Made by a program: the position numbers and the translations under genes. A stretch of 36,368 nt of DNA from Propionispora sp. 2/2-37 (lineage in GTDB: Bacteria; Bacillota; Negativicutes; Propionisporales; Propionisporaceae): NCBI RefSeq assembly GCF_001298735.1, contig NZ_CYSP01000025.1:1-36368 (forward strand). The letters run 5' to 3'. Within the stretch, counting starts at the first letter, position 1. Each line of letters opens with the position of its first letter. The notes below the pieces were generated by a model. The model searched no databases, was not told the DNA's origin, and saw nothing but the letters and a program-made list of their open reading frames with translations. Shown piece after piece: positions 1 to 6,993 of the stretch.

Positions 1-95
1 GACGGCGGTTATCCTTAAATAACGCAAAATTGGGCTAACCGTTTTCCGGTTAGGCAGCCTGCGGGGCTGGCGTGTATCGAGCACGGCAACCCTTT
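1..95 (-). ncRNA. Structured RNA family, copy 1 (truncated by window edge)
   Basis: Transcribed leftwards from the promoter at 102-130 and running off position 1. Two hairpins are visible. The first has arms 66-74 and 82-90 around the loop 75-81, which reads CTCGATA on the minus strand. The second is CTAACCG/CGGTTAG, arms 35-41 and 47-53. The same two hairpins and the same promoter spacing recur at 11640-11827, with compensatory base changes in the first stem. No reading frame is conserved. I do not recognise the family; it could be a small RNA or a leader of a gene to the left of the window. Confidence 0.55.
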
Positions 96-101
96 TCTTA
101 T

Positions 102-130
102 ATTATACCCATAGAATGAAAAATATGCAA
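102..130 (-). promoter_or_regulatory. Sigma-A type promoter for RNA copy 1
   Basis: On the minus strand TTGCAT (125-130) and a perfect TATAAT (102-107) are separated by 17 bp. Start of transcription would be near 95. The same -35/-10 pair with the same 17-bp spacing stands in front of the copy at 11640-11827. Confidence 0.7.
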
Positions 131-208
131 TCGGTCAGAAAAAATCCTGCCGGCAGGTTGCTGCAAATTCTGGAAAAATGTTTTTGTCTTGACAGGGACC
201 GGTTTAAG

Positions 209-268
209 AAAAAAATAGATGGGAGACATATCAATTGAGCCGCTTAATTGTGTTCCCGGCCTATTTTT
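209..268 (-). terminator. Probable terminator of the 274-552 gene
   Basis: On the minus strand an outer stem AAAATAG/CTATTTT and an inner GGGA/TCCC stem, with a small CAATT/AATTG hairpin inside, are followed by a run of T. It lies directly downstream of the stop of the 92-residue gene. Confidence 0.5.
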
Positions 269-273
269 GTACT

Positions 274-552
274 TCAAGCACCTAGCCTTTGAATAAACTC
301 TCCAACATCCTTAATTCCCAGTATCACACTCTTGGTAAATGCTCTATCGATTGTTTTATTAGTCATTTTTACCTTTATATTAATTGTCTGTTCTCCGGCG
401 TTTTTTTGTAATTCTGCTAAAAATTGACTATATTTTTCCTGTTCTGTTCCTGTAAACTGACAGTCGTTATATGTAACAAAATTGGTAGAAGATGTATAGC
501 GGATAGCAAAATCTGTATCATTTCCTGTAATTGTAATTTTATAAAGTTTCAT
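274..552 (-). CDS. Hypothetical protein, 92 aa, sigma-54-type promoter upstream
   Basis: I do not recognise this protein. It has no signal peptide, no membrane segment and no cysteine pair; it is a small soluble protein that looks alpha/beta, with a Lys/Thr-rich middle. The ATG at 552 is supported by GGAGG six bases upstream on the minus strand, and a probable terminator follows the stop. About 190 bp upstream is a sigma-54 type promoter with possible enhancer sites (735-855), nearly duplicated in front of the acyltransferase at 31535. The gene may therefore be under the same activator as that surface-modification gene, which is inference. The neighbouring RNA repeats on both sides are unrelated in sequence. 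Confidence 0.7.
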   Translation of the reverse strand: MKLYKITITGNDTDFAIRYTSSTNFVTYNDCQFTGTEQEKYSQFLAELQKNAGEQTINIKVKMTNKTIDRAFTKSVILGIKDVGEFIQRLGA

Positions 553-734
553 TTCAATCCTCCAGAACTGTTTTAAAATAATGTACCAAGAAAACCGTAA
601 ACTAGCTTGTTTCTTTGCTTTAGACCGTAGTTACACTGCATGCTGAAATGCCCTTTTACAAACGCAATATAAAAGGATAACAATTCGCTTGGTATAGAAT
701 AGCAGGACCTCCTTGCATCTCAATCTTAAATTCG

Positions 735-855
735 CTTACTATAATATTAAGCAAAATTCATGCCAAAACACTATTATAGGCTGTTATTTCACAGTTCTGA
801 GCAACATTCCCAAAGCATCTTTATTAGTGTTTCAATCTAAATTTATAGTGTTTAA
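735..855 (-). promoter_or_regulatory. Sigma-54 type promoter with upstream direct repeats, copy 1
   Basis: The minus strand carries TGGCATGAATTTTGCT (750-765), matching the sigma-54 consensus with GG at -24 and GC at -12. Upstream, between about 820 and 855, are two AACACTA motifs 21 bp apart, a spacing typical of activator sites on one DNA face. The whole block, including the flanking AGTGTTTTGGCATG, is nearly duplicated at 31331-31461. The start would be near 739, leaving a 187-nt leader before the gene ending at 274. In the leader (553-734) I see no further strong signal apart from an AAGGAGG-like stretch near 712 with no start codon after it. Confidence 0.7.
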
Positions 856-912
856 GTATTAGTTTCCTTGTTAAAACAAATTTGCTGTCGCATTTGCCAC
901 GCTCATGATATT

Positions 913-1006
913 GGTCACGACCAAAAAGAAATAACGGATAATCTGGGCTAACCGTTTTCCGGTTAGACAGCCCTTTTCTTATATTATACCCAGAAAAAAT
1001 ATGCAA
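913..1006 (-). repeat. Degenerate copy 2 of the structured RNA family
   Basis: Keeps the CTAACCG/CGGTTAG hairpin (948-954, 960-966), the -10 TATAAT (983-988), the -35 TTGCAT (1001-1006) and the 3' TTATTTCTTTTT end (minus strand, down to 913). It has lost the CTCGATA hairpin, and the promoter spacing is shortened to 12 bp. It is probably not expressed. A 60-codon open frame across it is not a convincing gene. Apart from this remnant and the sigma-54 block, the 553-1141 gap holds no gene I can support. Confidence 0.6.
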
Positions 1007-1141
1007 CGTCCGGGAGAAAATCCTGTCCGGCAGTGAAAGAGGGGATGGTTACAGCTCTAACTTATGACAAGCGGTGAAAAAGGAAGGAATTTTTCTTATA
1101 TGAAAGAAAATAAAAGGACCACATAAGTTAAGGAGAGTTTC

Positions 1142-1702
1142 ATGGAAAACAAAGGCAGACGAGCGACTGTTACATTAACTCAAGAAGATTATTTACAATT
1201 TGCCCGTTTCTTGTCTGAAAAAGAAATGTATATATGGTACGGAGCCGTAATCTTCGGGTTGGCAGGAAAGTATATTGTCAAAGACATAGGGGGACTTGGG
1301 GGAATTTTCTTATTCTTTTTTAGTTGTATCGCTACTATTAAAGCTCATGGTAAAATTTCTATGTCCGGCCAATTGTGTCATAAAGCAACAATTCCCGAAT
1401 TGGGGATAGGGTCTATAGGGATTAATACAAGCTACTGTGGGAAGTGGAATGCGCTTTATGATTTAAAACCGGACAAGAATGGTATCATTTTTATGAATGG
1501 AAAAAGCTCCGGAATCGTAATACCCAAGAGACTTGGAAATACGGTACATTTGGTCCGGGTTGATAAAACCTTCCGTAATAATAAGCTAAACAATACCGTA
1601 TCGGCTAAAATAAAATCGTATAGAGGATGTATTGCGGGTATAGTATGTTTTTTAGCCATGATATTTTTTAATGGCTTATTTAAGATTGTGACTAAACAAT
1701 AG
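1142..1702 (+). CDS. YcxB-like membrane protein
   Basis: This 186-residue protein has two closely spaced hydrophobic segments (about 30-65) and another near the C-terminus (about 162-182). Between them is a soluble domain of about 95 residues containing GIVIPKRLG, which resembles the 'IPKR-F' core of the YcxB-like family seen in many Firmicutes. Function of that family is unknown. The C-terminal third membrane segment is unusual for short YcxB proteins. The ATG at 1142 is supported by AAGGAGAG seven bases upstream. It is a single gene: the upstream DNA is non-coding and a Fur-controlled promoter begins 160 bp downstream. The family call rests on a short motif and topology. Confidence 0.6.
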   Translation: MENKGRRATVTLTQEDYLQFARFLSEKEMYIWYGAVIFGLAGKYIVKDIGGLGGIFLFFFSCIATIKAHGKISMSGQLCHKATIPELGIGSIGINTSYCGKWNALYDLKPDKNGIIFMNGKSSGIVIPKRLGNTVHLVRVDKTFRNNKLNNTVSAKIKSYRGCIAGIVCFLAMIFFNGLFKIVTKQ

Positions 1703-1862
1703 ACGAAGCAAGTTGATTTTCCGGTTATATACGTAACCATAATAGGAATCCGGTGATAAGTTTTTCTCCGGCTGATCGACACGCATAGTGATGCCCGTTC
1801 CTGGCGCAGTAATACAGTCACCCCTAGGAATACAGGGTAACAAAGGAATGTTTAAAAATGTG

Positions 1863-1891
1863 TTGACAATGATAATTATTATCATTAAAAT
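1863..1891 (+). promoter_or_regulatory. Fur-controlled promoter of the heme uptake operon
   Basis: TTGACA (1863-1868), 17-bp spacer, TAAAAT (1886-1891). The interval 1865-1883 matches the 19-bp Fur consensus at 17 of 19 positions, so Fur would occlude the -35/-10 region. Expression on iron starvation is inferred. The rest of the 1703-2068 gap holds the leader hairpin listed next and no gene. Confidence 0.85.
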
Positions 1892-1958
1892 AATGGTAAA
1901 AGAGTTTATGCACAATACATATGGTAGTTTTCCTTTATGGACAAGTAAGAGAGCCGAG

Positions 1959-2000
1959 AGCTCCGTTGCGCAATCTATGTGCACGGAGTTTTGTTTTTTT
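1959..2000 (+). terminator. Terminator-like hairpin in the leader of the heme operon
   Basis: Stem AGCTCCGTTGC (1959-1969) with GCACGGAGTT (1981-1990), one bulged T, followed by TTTTGTTTTTTT. It sits between the Fur promoter and the start codon at 2069, about 100 nt into the transcript. The same stem with the same bulge is found at 8518-8554 in front of the paralogous binding-protein gene. It could attenuate the operon or end a separate Fur-controlled small RNA. Confidence 0.7.
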
Positions 2001-2068
2001 GACCGTAAGGGCTGCTGTTTCTAAAGGTGTATGAAATAAGTTCATGGAAACAAGGGAGTGATTGACAG

Positions 2069-3145
2069 ATGATGGCCGGGTACAAAACGGTAAGGGAACT
2101 GCAGGAAACTTTGCCGTCGATGCGTTGCAAATATTGCAACCGGCTGCTTTATCGCGGTGTTGTCCAAACGATTGAGATTAAATGTCCGAAATGCGGGATG
2201 ATACAGTTAATAACAGGTTGTGAACGCGGATGGTCAACACCGGCAGAAGCCCTGTCCGGAGGATCACCCAGGGTGGTGACCGACAGTGCCGGCAGAATGG
2301 TGGCGATACCGGGGCGTCCGCAGCGGGTAATCGCTTTGAATGCATCCAATCTGGGCCTTTACTATGCTATCGGCGGGAGCATTATCGGCAGAGTGTCAAC
2401 GAATATGCTGCCGCCGGATATGGAGGAAAAAGTCAGAGGCATTCCGACAATAGGCCTTCCTGCCTGCCTGGATGTAGAACGGATAATTGAGATGAAACCG
2501 GATTTGGTGCTGGGGATGCATCATTTGGTATTGAGAAGGAGGCATGTGCCGATGCATCATACGCTCGCCGCCGTCTTGGAGAAAAATGGTATTCCGGTTT
2601 TGCTGCAGGCTTTGGAACGCTATAGCGATGTATTAAAAACGTTGCGGTTATACGGAGAATTAAGCGGTAATCCCGAACGAGCGGTCAGAAAGATTGAAGA
2701 CATGGAAAACCGGCGCCGGGAACTGGTACGGCAGCACGGCGCTAAACCATCGCCGAAGGTGCTGATTTTGTGGGCGATTGCCGATGAACTGTATACGGCT
2801 CTTTCCCATAGTTTTGTCGGGGATTTGGTAAAACGCCTGGGAGGTGTCGATATGGCGGATATGGTTGTGAACATTGAGGAAAATTCGGGTTATACGCCTT
2901 TCAGCCTGGAAACGGTTGCGCTCTTCCGGCCGGATGTAATTTTAGTGGTTAATCACGGTCCTGTTCCCCTAACCGAAAACCGGTTTTATCGGGAACTGGC
3001 CGGGCAGCCTGCATGGCAACGGCTTGATGCAGTGCGGCAAAATGCCGTTTATCCGCTGCCGCACCGTTTGCTCGCGCCCGGACCGCAAGTGGGAGAGGCA
3101 CTTGGCGTTCTGGCGGATCTTCTTTATAAAGGTCGTGCATCATGA
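2069..3145 (+). CDS. Substrate-binding protein (heme/siderophore/cobalamin type) fused to an N-terminal Com-like zinc ribbon
   Basis: Residues about 18-44 form a zinc ribbon (C20, C23, C39, C42) closely resembling the Mu Com family pattern, with RCKYCNRLL and IKCPKCG. Residues about 68-355 are a helical-backbone metal-receptor domain of the BtuF/HmuT/FhuD type (Peripla_BP_2), starting VTDSAGRMVAIPGRPQRV. There is no signal peptide and no lipobox. The start is set by GGGAGTG upstream of ATGATG, and no internal start gives an export signal. The paralogue at 8606 has the same binding domain but a hydrophobic N-terminus. The gene overlaps the permease by 4 bp and heads the Fur-controlled operon. 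How a protein without an export signal would serve an importer is unclear: it may be cytoplasmic, for heme handling or sensing. Ligand heme is inferred from the cluster. Confidence 0.8.
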   Translation: MMAGYKTVRELQETLPSMRCKYCNRLLYRGVVQTIEIKCPKCGMIQLITGCERGWSTPAEALSGGSPRVVTDSAGRMVAIPGRPQRVIALNASNLGLYYAIGGSIIGRVSTNMLPPDMEEKVRGIPTIGLPACLDVERIIEMKPDLVLGMHHLVLRRRHVPMHHTLAAVLEKNGIPVLLQALERYSDVLKTLRLYGELSGNPERAVRKIEDMENRRRELVRQHGAKPSPKVLILWAIADELYTALSHSFVGDLVKRLGGVDMADMVVNIEENSGYTPFSLETVALFRPDVILVVNHGPVPLTENRFYRELAGQPAWQRLDAVRQNAVYPLPHRLLAPGPQVGEALGVLADLLYKGRAS

Positions 3146-4155
3146 ATACTGTAAAGTGTGTACAACGGGACCCGCGCGTTGTCCTGCGCAAAGGGATCGG
3201 TCTGATGGCTGTGACCATGCTGGTGCTGGTTTTAATCGGTGGGGTTATGGCCGGAGCGGTTCCGGTCAGCCTGCAGGAAATCAGGCAGTCATTTTTAGGG
3301 AATACAACGGGGGAAGCGTATCAAATTATTTACAATATTCGTTTGCCGCGCGTCTTTATCGGCGCTTTGACAGGAATGAACCTGGCCCTGGCGGGATGTG
3401 TCCTGCAGGGTGTGCTGCGCAATCCGCTGGCTGATCCCGGTATTATCGGCGTGTCGGCCGGTGCGGGCCTCGCCGCTATGCTGGTGATGATTTTCTGGCC
3501 GGAGCTGACGGCATTTGTGCCGCTGGCTGCATTTTTCGGCGCCCTTGCGGCCTTGGTGCTGGTGTTTGCTTTGGCCTGGAATAAGGGCATTCAGCCCTTG
3601 CCGATGGTGTTGGCTGGAGTGGCTGTGGCTTCGTTGCTGGGCGGCGGCATGAGCATACTGATGATTTTTTGTTCGGATAAGATTCAGGGAACGGTTAACT
3701 GGATGGCTGGCAGTCTGCTGGGGAAAAGCTGGGAACATATCCGGCTGATACTGCCGTACACTCTGGTTGGCGCAGCAGGGGTTATTGTGTCCTCCCGTTA
3801 TTTAAATTTATTGCAGCTGGGCGATGAAGTGGCGAAAAGCCTGGGTGTACGGGTACAGAGGGTGCGTTTTGGCCTGATTGCCCTGGCGGCGCTGCTCGCG
3901 GCCTCCGCCGTGAGCGTGGCCGGATTGCTGGGTTTTGTCGGTTTGATTGTGCCGCATATCACCCGGATGCTGGTTGGTTCCGATTTTGAGTATCTAATGC
4001 CCTGCTCGGCCCTGTTCGGAGCGGTAACGGTGGTAGCGGCTGACCTGATGGCACGCACGGTATTTAGTCCGGTGGAATTTCCGGTTGGCCTTGTCATGGC
4101 GTTTATGGGAACACCCTTCTTTATTTATTTGCTGCGAAAGGGAATAAGACGATGA
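3142..4155 (+). CDS. FecCD-family ABC importer permease (probable heme)
   Basis: Integral inner-membrane subunit of an iron-complex/heme/cobalamin importer. The protein is 337 residues with about ten hydrophobic segments, the usual size for BtuC/FepD/HmuU. Recognisable family blocks are RLPRVFIGALTGMNLALAG and the coupling-loop region with GLLGFVGLIVPHITRM near residues 264-280. It starts with ATGA overlapping the stop of the binding-protein gene and its own stop overlaps the ATPase start, so the three genes are translationally coupled. The presence of the heme-degrading enzyme downstream makes heme the likely substrate; sequence alone cannot separate heme from siderophore or cobalamin. Confidence 0.9.
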   Translation: MNTVKCVQRDPRVVLRKGIGLMAVTMLVLVLIGGVMAGAVPVSLQEIRQSFLGNTTGEAYQIIYNIRLPRVFIGALTGMNLALAGCVLQGVLRNPLADPGIIGVSAGAGLAAMLVMIFWPELTAFVPLAAFFGALAALVLVFALAWNKGIQPLPMVLAGVAVASLLGGGMSILMIFCSDKIQGTVNWMAGSLLGKSWEHIRLILPYTLVGAAGVIVSSRYLNLLQLGDEVAKSLGVRVQRVRFGLIALAALLAASAVSVAGLLGFVGLIVPHITRMLVGSDFEYLMPCSALFGAVTVVAADLMARTVFSPVEFPVGLVMAFMGTPFFIYLLRKGIRR

Positions 4156-4958
4156 GTTGCACTATTGAAGCCAGACAACTGGCATTGGGGTACGGCGAAA
4201 ACATCATTTCCTCCTGCCTCGATATAACGATAGACGAGCCGGAAATCGTAGCGATAATCGGGCCGAACGGCTCAGGAAAATCGACTTTATTAAAAGCGCT
4301 CAGCCGGCTTCTGCTGCCGGTTGCGGGAACGGTACTGTTAAATGGCAAGGATATTCACCGGATGCGCCCCCGGGAAGTGGCACGGCTGATGGCGGTAGTG
4401 CCGCAGTCGGTGCAGGCGCCGGGGGATCTGCTGGTGCGTGACCTTATTGCCACCGGACGCGCCCCCTATATCGGCCTGTTCGGGCAGCCGGCGAAGGCCG
4501 ACGACGCCGCAGCCCTGTCGGCGGCTGTGGCTACCGGAATGGAAGACCTGCTTTTCCGCCGGCTGGATACGTTATCGGGCGGTGAACGGCAACGGGCGTG
4601 GCTGGCAATGGCCCTGGCCCAGCAGCCGGAAATTCTGATGCTTGATGAGCCGACCACCTACCTGGATGTCCATCACCAGCTGGAATTCATGAAATTGGTG
4701 AAAAAACTGCACCGGGAACGGCATTTAACGGTTGTTATGGTACTGCATGATTTGAATCATGCCGCCCGTTTCAGCGATCGCATCGTTGCCATGAAAAACG
4801 GCGAAATCTTTGCCGACGGCAAGGCCGGGGATGTATTGACGGCGGAAAACCTCCGTTCTTTATACGGAGTGGAAGCTACGGTTATCATGATTGAACAAGG
4901 AGGATGTGAGCAGCTTGTCTGTCTTCCACACGACATTTGCAACAGCCATGGAGCATAG
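4152..4958 (+). CDS. FepC/HmuV-type ABC importer ATPase
   Basis: Cytoplasmic ATPase pairing with the FecCD permease. In order: Walker A GPNGSGKST (37-45), Q-loop in VVPQSVQ, signature LSGGERQRA, Walker B EILMLDEPT and the switch histidine in VMVLHDLNH. Length of 268 residues is standard for FepC/BtuD/HmuV. The start ATG overlaps the permease stop. Near the 3' end an AAGGAGG (4898-4904) lies inside this coding region and probably serves the next gene. The C-terminal tail contains a few Cys and His residues (CEQLVCLPHDICNSHGA), commonly seen in this ATPase subfamily. Confidence 0.93.
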   Translation: MSCTIEARQLALGYGENIISSCLDITIDEPEIVAIIGPNGSGKSTLLKALSRLLLPVAGTVLLNGKDIHRMRPREVARLMAVVPQSVQAPGDLLVRDLIATGRAPYIGLFGQPAKADDAAALSAAVATGMEDLLFRRLDTLSGGERQRAWLAMALAQQPEILMLDEPTTYLDVHHQLEFMKLVKKLHRERHLTVVMVLHDLNHAARFSDRIVAMKNGEIFADGKAGDVLTAENLRSLYGVEATVIMIEQGGCEQLVCLPHDICNSHGA

Positions 4959-5697
4959 TGAGATGCTCAGAATGGAAAATATCTCGAAAATCTATCAGGG
5001 AAAATCCGTTTTGGACAACGTATCCTTAAGCGTTAATGCCGGGGAGGTATTTGGATTGGTAGGACCGAATGGCGCCGGTAAAACGACGCTAATGAAAATC
5101 ATTGCCGGCCTGAGCCGGCCCCTTAGCGGACGGTTGTCTATTTTGGGCCGGGACGGCCTTGCCGCAAGGGCGGCAGTCAAACAGCAGATCGGCTGGGTAC
5201 CGCAGGAGAATAATCTGGAACGGGAACTGACAGTCCGGGAAGCCCTGACTTTGTACGCCTGGCTGTTTGGCGTTCCGGCTGTCAAGTTGAGGGTAAAACA
5301 GATTATGAAGGAATTTAATTTGGAAGATATTGGCGGGCGAAACATCGGCATGCTCTCGGGCGGAATGGCGAGACGGGTGCTGATCGCCCGGGCGATGCTG
5401 CCTGAGCCGCAAATGCTGCTTTTAGATGAGCCGACGGTAGGACTCGATCCGGATGTGCGCCAGGATATCTGGGAGATGATCCGTGACTTGTCCGGCAAGG
5501 GCAAAACGATATTTATGACAACGCATTATATGGATGAAGCGGAGCAGCTTTGTAACCGGCTGGCTCTTTTGAAAGCAGGCCGGCTTTTGCTGACGGGAAC
5601 GCCGGAAAAGATTAAGAATATGGCGGAAGGAAACGGTGATCCGAAGTTTACCCTGGAGAAAGCCTTTTTGCGCTTAATCCGGAGAGGGGCGGAATAA
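4948..5697 (+). CDS. ABC-2 type transporter ATPase
   Basis: Nucleotide-binding subunit of a second ABC system, of the DrrA/CcmA/NodI type: Walker A GPNGAGKTT, signature LSGGMARRV, Walker B MLLLDEPTVGLDPD and the switch region TTHYMDEAEQ. It partners the ABC-2 permease that follows directly. The start is uncertain. ATG 4948 is given here, but ATG 4963, ATG 4972 and a TTG at 4915 (11 bases after AAGGAGG) are all in frame; the gene begins inside the previous one in any case. A role in exporting heme, a porphyrin or a heme-breakdown product would fit the operon, but this is inference; the family also exports drugs and lipids. Confidence 0.85.
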   Translation: MEHSEMLRMENISKIYQGKSVLDNVSLSVNAGEVFGLVGPNGAGKTTLMKIIAGLSRPLSGRLSILGRDGLAARAAVKQQIGWVPQENNLERELTVREALTLYAWLFGVPAVKLRVKQIMKEFNLEDIGGRNIGMLSGGMARRVLIARAMLPEPQMLLLDEPTVGLDPDVRQDIWEMIRDLSGKGKTIFMTTHYMDEAEQLCNRLALLKAGRLLLTGTPEKIKNMAEGNGDPKFTLEKAFLRLIRRGAE

Positions 5698-6431
5698 TGG
5701 GCTGTCTTGCTGTGTATTGCCGGGAACTGATTTTGATGCAAAAGAAAATGGGCAAGCTCGGCCGGGTATTTTCTTCGCTTATGTTTCCGGTCATTTATTT
5801 ATTTGCGTTCAGCTGGGGGCTGGGGTCCCGCCTGGACGTGAGCGGGGGATACATTCCGTTTCTGGCCAAAGGGATTCTCGGCATAACCGTTATGCTGAAT
5901 TCGTTTCAACAAACGTCCTTGTCGGCAAGCGTGGGGCGCATTTATTTTAAAACATTTCAGACGCTGCTGCTGAGTCCTGTTTCTCTTACGCAGGTGGCCG
6001 GCGGACTGGTGCTGGCCGGAGCGACGCGGGGCTTATTGCTGGGCGGGCTGGTTTATGGAGTTGCCTGGCTGTTTTTTGACGTTCCGGGTTTAACGGCAGC
6101 GGCTGTCTGCGGTGTGCTTTTATCCGCTTTTTTCTTTGCGGCGTTTGGCTTGGTCATTGGTTTATGGGTGGCTGATCCTGATGATCTTTCGCTGGTTAAT
6201 AATTTCTTAATGACACCGATGATCTTTTTCGGCGGTTCCTTTTTCCCGGAACAGCATTTTCCGGCCCTGGTGCGCGAGATCGTCGCTATGTTGCCGTTGA
6301 GTCTCGTAAACGGTTTGTTGCGGCTGCCGGCCTGGGGGGAGGCTGCTCTGACCAAAGCCGCCATTTTGCTGTTCTTTAGCTGCCTGATGCTGTGGCTGGG
6401 GGTGAGGAAGCTGGCTGCCTATAATGAATAA
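5697..6431 (+). CDS. ABC-2 type transporter permease
   Basis: A 244-residue membrane protein with about six hydrophobic segments, of the ABC-2 family (DrrB/NodJ-like). The conserved region near residues 165-185 includes DPDDLSLVNNFLMTPMIFFGG, typical of the ABC-2 signature. It starts immediately after the ATPase stop (TAATGG), so the two are coupled. It would form a homodimer with two copies of the ATPase. Its place between a heme importer and a heme-degrading enzyme suggests a linked substrate such as excess heme or a linear tetrapyrrole; no residue in the sequence proves this. Confidence 0.85.
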   Translation: MGCLAVYCRELILMQKKMGKLGRVFSSLMFPVIYLFAFSWGLGSRLDVSGGYIPFLAKGILGITVMLNSFQQTSLSASVGRIYFKTFQTLLLSPVSLTQVAGGLVLAGATRGLLLGGLVYGVAWLFFDVPGLTAAAVCGVLLSAFFFAAFGLVIGLWVADPDDLSLVNNFLMTPMIFFGGSFFPEQHFPALVREIVAMLPLSLVNGLLRLPAWGEAALTKAAILLFFSCLMLWLGVRKLAAYNE

Positions 6432-6471
6432 TGGCCGGATTTTCAAAAATAATTTGCGAGGAGAGAGTTCA

Positions 6472-6993
6472 GTGAAAACACTCATTATTTATTCGAGTCT
6501 GACGGGAAATACCAGGAAAGTGGCGGAAGCGGTGAAAGAGGTTTTCGGCGATGAAGCCGATATTGTTCCGGTGGAAGAGAAGCCTTTAGCAGACGGCTAT
6601 GATTTGATTGCGGCAGGATTCTGGGTCGACCGGGGAACGGCGGATAAAAAAGCGCAGGATTATATTACCGGCCTGCGGGATAAGAAGGTGGCCCTGTTCG
6701 CAACGCTAGGGGCGTATCCGGATTCGGGACATGCCCGCAAAAGCATGGACAATGCCCGTTCGTTGCTGGATGGCAGCAACCAATTCATCGGCAGCTTTAT
6801 CTGTCAGGGTAAAATTGACCCGAGACTGGCGGAAAAATTTAAAAACCTGCCTGAAGGTCACCCCCATGCGATGACCCCGGAACGCGCCGCCCGGTATCAT
6901 GAGGCGGCCAAACATCCGGATGAGGCCGATTTGGCTAAAGCAAAAGCGGCCTTTGCAACAATCCGTCAGAAACTGCGCGAGGGCTCCTTATGA
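6472..6993 (+). CDS. Flavodoxin-family protein, probable redox partner of the heme-degrading enzyme
   Basis: A flavodoxin-like protein of 173 residues. The FMN phosphate loop is YSSLTGNTRKVA at residues 8-19, followed by a typical alpha/beta flavodoxin fold and the aromatic/glycine segment ATLGAYPDSGHA. The start is GTG 6472, supported by GAGGAGAG upstream; longer starts would extend into the ABC permease gene. It overlaps the radical SAM gene by 4 bp. In Fusobacterium, hmuW is encoded next to a flavodoxin-like partner (HmuF), so electron delivery or help with heme reduction is a good inference. The longer C-terminal helix (residues about 130-173) differs from short electron-transfer flavodoxins. 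Confidence 0.85.
   Translation: MKTLIIYSSLTGNTRKVAEAVKEVFGDEADIVPVEEKPLADGYDLIAAGFWVDRGTADKKAQDYITGLRDKKVALFATLGAYPDSGHARKSMDNARSLLDGSNQFIGSFICQGKIDPRLAEKFKNLPEGHPHAMTPERAARYHEAAKHPDEADLAKAKAAFATIRQKLREGSL

Noticed and set aside
824..1006. Minus-strand open frame of 60 codons
   Set aside because: It lies on a degenerate copy of the structured RNA repeat and its promoter remnant, with no ribosome binding site.
1830..1850. Resemblance to a homing-endonuclease target (TAGG..ACAGGGTAA)
   Set aside because: Only partial similarity with an internal gap, and no intron or endonuclease gene; judged chance.
1676..1984. Minus-strand open frames across the first Fur promoter
   Set aside because: They overlap the Fur box and promoter, lack ribosome binding sites and read as low-complexity shadow sequence.
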